From the NCBI GenBank assembly GCA_910588155.1, contig CAJUPB010000001.1, positions 124,001-188,000 of the forward strand: a DNA stretch of 64,000 bases, given 5' to 3'. This DNA is from an uncultured Christensenellaceae bacterium (GTDB lineage Bacteria; Bacillota; Clostridia; Christensenellales; Pumilibacteraceae). The notes beneath the pieces were generated by a model. The model ran no database searches. It had not been told where the DNA came from and saw only the letters and a list, made by a program, of their open reading frames with translations. A program made the translations under genes and the position numbers. Positions 61,077-64,000 of this stretch are shown one piece after another (the first letter of the stretch is position 1; each line of letters begins with the position of its first letter).

Positions 61077-61110
61077 AGCCGCCTTTCTTGAAGAAAGGCG
61101 GCTTGTTTTC
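61077..61110. terminator. Bidirectional terminator
   Basis: AGCCGCCTTTCTT / AAGAAAGGCGGCT perfect 13-bp stem with single-base loop, T-rich afterwards; between the convergent collagen-like and rny genes. Confidence 0.88.
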
Positions 61111-62723
61111 TATTTGGCATATTCTACGCTCCGAGTTTCTCTGATAACGTTGACTTTGATTTGACCAGGATATTCCATTTCTTTTTCGATTTGTTCGGCA
61201 ATTTCTTTTGCCAAGAACACGGTCGCATCGTCTTTGACTATTTCGGGCTTGACGATTATTCTCACTTCGCGTCCCGCCTGTATTGCAAAAGACTTGTCTA
61301 CGCCTTTGAATCCGTTTGCAATGCTTTCCAACTTCTCCAACCGCTTTACGTAATTATCGAGCGATTCGCGTCTAGCACCCGGACGAGCGCCGCTTATGGC
61401 ATCGGCGCATTGAACCAATACGGCTTCCACGGTTTCGGGGTCTATATCGTTGTGATGCGCCGCTATGCAATGCACGACTTCTTTCGATTCTTTATACTTT
61501 TTGGCAAGGTCAGCACCTATCGAAACGTGCGTTCCCTCGACTTCGTGGTCGATTGCCTTTCCGATATCGTGCAGCAGTCCCGCCCTTTTGCACAGATTCA
61601 CGTCTGCGCCGAGTTCCGACGCCATCAATCCCGCAAGATGCGAAACCTCCAACGAATGTTTCAATACGTTCTGACCGTAGCTCGTCCTGTATTGAAGCCG
61701 TCCGAGAAGCTTGATTAAATCGGTGTGCAAACCGAATACACCTGCTTCGAACATTGCCGTTTCGCCCGCTTCCTTGATTTTTATGTCGAGTTCCTTTTTC
61801 GTTTTCTCGACCATTTCTTCGATACGGGCAGGATGAATACGCCCGTCGGAAATAAGTTTTTCCAATGTTATACGAGCTATCTCTCTCCTTATGGGGTCGA
61901 ATCCTGAGAGAACGACGGCTTCCGGCGTATCGTCTATAATCAAATCGACCCCCGTGGCATTCTCCAATGCGCGTATATTGCGTCCTTCGCGTCCGATTAT
62001 GCGCCCTTTCATATCTTCGTTCGGTAAGTTGACTACGGACACGGTGATTTCCGCACTATGGTCCACCGCACAACGCTGAACCGCCTGCGAAACAATGTCT
62101 CTCGCCTTTTTATCCGCCTCTTCTTTCGCAGACGCCTCTATCTCGCGAACATATTTTGCCGCATCGCGTTTTGCGTCTTCTTCGATTGCCTCCATCAATT
62201 TGGCTTTGGCTTCCTCTCTTGTCATAGAAGCCGCTTTTTCCACCTCTGCAATCATTTGCTGATGAGCGGACTCTATTTCCGCTTTCATCTTTTTGATATC
62301 TTCGTCTTTCTGCGCAAGATATTGTTTTGTCTGTTCTATACTTTCGAGTTTTTTGTCCAAAGTCTCTTCTTTCTTATTCAGAAGGTCCTCTTTGGAATAA
62401 ATTCTTTGCTCGGAACGCTGTAATTCCGTTCTTTTTTCCCGCATCTCTCTGTCAAAATCCGAACGCTGTCTTTCCATATCGGACTTTATTTTATCGATTT
62501 CGGCATTGGTTTCCTTTAAAACTTCCTTTCTTTTGAGCTTTGCATCAGCAACAGCGTCTTCAACCAATTTATTTGCCGACTTTTTGACGCTGCCAATCTT
62601 ATTCTTCGTTATTGCCATATATATTACTATTGCCGCAACTGCGCCTATCACGAGACCGATTGCAGACCACATTATATAAAAGCCTATGTTGGAAAATAAA
62701 ATCGGGACAATATTGTTAAACAT
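61110..62723 (-). CDS. rny: Ribonuclease Y
   Basis: 537 residues. One N-terminal membrane helix (SAIGLVIGAVAAIVIYMAI), a long coiled coil (about 40-210), KH domain (MKGRIIGREGRNIRALE) and HD domain (LLHDIGKAIDHE, AHHNDI). Main mRNA-decay endonuclease of Firmicutes, at the inner membrane. GGAGG site. Own promoter TTGACA (62840-62835) and TATTAT (62817-62812), 17 nt apart. Confidence 0.97.
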   Translation of the reverse strand: MFNNIVPILFSNIGFYIMWSAIGLVIGAVAAIVIYMAITKNKIGSVKKSANKLVEDAVADAKLKRKEVLKETNAEIDKIKSDMERQRSDFDREMREKRTELQRSEQRIYSKEDLLNKKEETLDKKLESIEQTKQYLAQKDEDIKKMKAEIESAHQQMIAEVEKAASMTREEAKAKLMEAIEEDAKRDAAKYVREIEASAKEEADKKARDIVSQAVQRCAVDHSAEITVSVVNLPNEDMKGRIIGREGRNIRALENATGVDLIIDDTPEAVVLSGFDPIRREIARITLEKLISDGRIHPARIEEMVEKTKKELDIKIKEAGETAMFEAGVFGLHTDLIKLLGRLQYRTSYGQNVLKHSLEVSHLAGLMASELGADVNLCKRAGLLHDIGKAIDHEVEGTHVSIGADLAKKYKESKEVVHCIAAHHNDIDPETVEAVLVQCADAISGARPGARRESLDNYVKRLEKLESIANGFKGVDKSFAIQAGREVRIIVKPEIVKDDATVFLAKEIAEQIEKEMEYPGQIKVNVIRETRSVEYAK

Positions 62724-62781
62724 AGTCTAAAAAACCTCCTTATAATTTTTAGTTTTCATATAATTTAAACTTCGTTAAACA

Positions 62782-62811
62782 AATAGGCAGAGCTTTAACG
62801 CTCTGCCTATT
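62782..62811. terminator. Hairpin between recA and rny
   Basis: AATAGGCAGAGC / GCTCTGCCTATT perfect 12-bp stem, 6-nt loop. Poor T tract, so it may end recA transcription only partly or affect the rny leader. Confidence 0.65.
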
Positions 62812-62840
62812 ATAATACAATATCGTGCCGAAATTGTCAA
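62812..62840 (-). promoter_or_regulatory. Promoter of rny
   Basis: Minus strand TTGACA (62840-62835), 17-nt spacer, TATTAT (62817-62812). Confidence 0.7.
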
Positions 62841-62881
62841 GTAAACCGCCGTTTAACGTTTAATTCTTTTTGACAAAATAC

Positions 62882-63970
62882 TTACTCTTCCGTCGAATCG
62901 CCTTCGCCGTCGTCGCCCGTCATAAGTAAATCGGCCTTTTCGTTTGCCGCCTTTCTTATTTCCGTCTCCACTTCTTCGGCAAGATTGATATTCTCTTCCA
63001 ATGCCTTTTTTGCGCCCTCGCGTCCTTGCGCCAAGCGTTCGCCCTTATAGTTGAACCAAGAGCCGCTTTTGGTCATCAAGCCGAATTTCAAAGCCAAATC
63101 GACGAGACAGCTCGACCTGCTTATGCCTTTGCCGAAAACTATATCAAACTCCGCAACTTTAAACGGAGGAGCCAATTTGTTTTTGACAACTTTAACGGTT
63201 GTTTTATTTCCCGCAATTTCGGTTCCTGCCTTAAACGCTTCTTTTTTGCGGACATCCAAACGGACGCTGGCATAAAATTTCAATGCTTTGCCTCCGGGGG
63301 TAACTTCCGGATTTCCGAACATAATGCCGACTTTCTCACGCAACTGATTTATGAATATTATGCAAGTTTTGGTACGGTTACATATAGCCGTCAGTTTACG
63401 CAAAGCCTGCGACATAAGCCGAGCCTGCAAGCCGACGTGGCTTGCGCCCATTTCGCCTTCTATTTCGGCTTTGGGAGTCAATGCGGCAACGGAATCTATT
63501 ACTATCACGTCGAACGCACAGCTGCTGACCAATTTTTCCGATATGTCAAGCGCCTGCTCGCCGTTATCGGGCTGTGAAATGTACAGCTTGTCCAAATCTA
63601 TGCCGAGAGCGCTGGCATACACAGGGTCGAGAGCGTGTTCCGCGTCTATGAAAGCGACATTGCCGTTGAGTTTCTGCGCTTCCGCTATAACGTGAAGAGA
63701 GAGCGTGGTTTTACCGCTGGATTCGGGACCGTATATCTCCACTATTCTGCCGCGAGGAAGTCCGCCGACGCCGAGCGCCAAATCCAAAGAAAGGCAACCC
63801 GTCGGTATAACCTCGACGTTCTCCGCCTTCGACTCGGTCAATTTCATTATCGAACCTTTACCGAAAGTCTTTTCTATTTCGTGAATTGCATCTTCCAAAG
63901 CTTTCGCCTTTTCTTCCTGCGTCATATTGGTATTGTATACCTTAAACTGTTTATCCTTTGACGTTGCCAT
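62882..63970 (-). CDS. recA: Recombinase RecA
   Basis: 362 residues. Walker A GPESSGKTTLSLH, Walker B VIVIDSVAALTPKAEIEG, loop L2 region FINQLREKVGIMFGNPEVTPGG, acidic C-terminus. Strand exchange in recombinational repair and SOS coprotease. AAGGAG site before the ATG near the right window edge; the promoter lies mostly outside the window. Confidence 0.98.
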   Translation of the reverse strand: MATSKDKQFKVYNTNMTQEEKAKALEDAIHEIEKTFGKGSIMKLTESKAENVEVIPTGCLSLDLALGVGGLPRGRIVEIYGPESSGKTTLSLHVIAEAQKLNGNVAFIDAEHALDPVYASALGIDLDKLYISQPDNGEQALDISEKLVSSCAFDVIVIDSVAALTPKAEIEGEMGASHVGLQARLMSQALRKLTAICNRTKTCIIFINQLREKVGIMFGNPEVTPGGKALKFYASVRLDVRKKEAFKAGTEIAGNKTTVKVVKNKLAPPFKVAEFDIVFGKGISRSSCLVDLALKFGLMTKSGSWFNYKGERLAQGREGAKKALEENINLAEEVETEIRKAANEKADLLMTGDDGEGDSTEE

Positions 63971-64000
63971 TTTTTTGTCTCCTTATTCCTTATTTTCTTC

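Overview
The window reads as a chromosome segment of a low-to-moderate GC, endospore-forming clostridial Firmicute (Bacillota). Evidence for this is the spoIIAA-spoIIAB-sigF and spoVAC-spoVAD-spoVAE-yunB clusters, a T-box leader before pheST, the block miaB-mutS-mutL-miaA-ynbB, Rex next to adhE, RNase Y, ThiI without a rhodanese domain beside its own cysteine desulfurase, and a collagen-like spore-surface protein. I cannot name the genus. All family calls come from reading motifs; no database search was run.

Layout. (1) 1-4.2 kb: end of a defence locus, a SIR2-like protein whose N-terminus lies outside the window followed by a type I restriction HsdR. (2) 4.2-11.5 kb: a Tn4451-like integrative mobilizable element. 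It has an array of five degenerate ~75-bp repeats, small ORFs, two cassettes (ribbon-helix-helix regulator, TnpW-like protein, large serine recombinase) around a relaxase, and a cluster of five hairpins in front of the relaxase that may be oriT. Several of its genes seem to lack an AUG. (3) 11.5-17.5 kb: acetyltransferase, a broken acetyltransferase, GrpB, a flavin split-barrel/metallo-beta-lactamase/PfpI operon, and divergent ZIP and MntP metal transporters. (4) 17.6-21.9 kb: sporulation genes, with a good sigma-G-type promoter before spoVA. (5) 21.9-44.4 kb: housekeeping genes, nearly all on the plus strand: pheST, U32 peptidase, mutS2, a two-component system joined to nifZ-thiI, PBP1, miaB, mutS, mutL, miaA, ynbB. 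(6) 44.4-47.7 kb: gene-poor, AT-rich, with a single-Xer-type recombinase and an adjacent 28-bp site of 11-6-11 geometry. (7) 47.7-64 kb: nearly all on the minus strand: adhE-rex, WG-repeat protein, YgjP-type peptidase, acyl-ACP thioesterase, TVP38 protein, RNase HI, proC, tRNA-Trp, rny, recA; the plus-strand exceptions are a PadR-membrane fusion and a glycosyltransferase/collagen-like pair.

The change from mostly plus to mostly minus genes at about 45 kb, exactly where the Xer recombinase and dif-like site lie, suggests that this is the replication terminus. I consider this the strongest single observation. Other leads are non-AUG starts behind strong Shine-Dalgarno sequences in the mobile element, its repeat array and hairpin cluster, two regulators sharing one palindromic operator, four genes whose -10 box lies exactly 6 nt before the start codon (leaderless mRNAs), and the PadR-membrane fusion.
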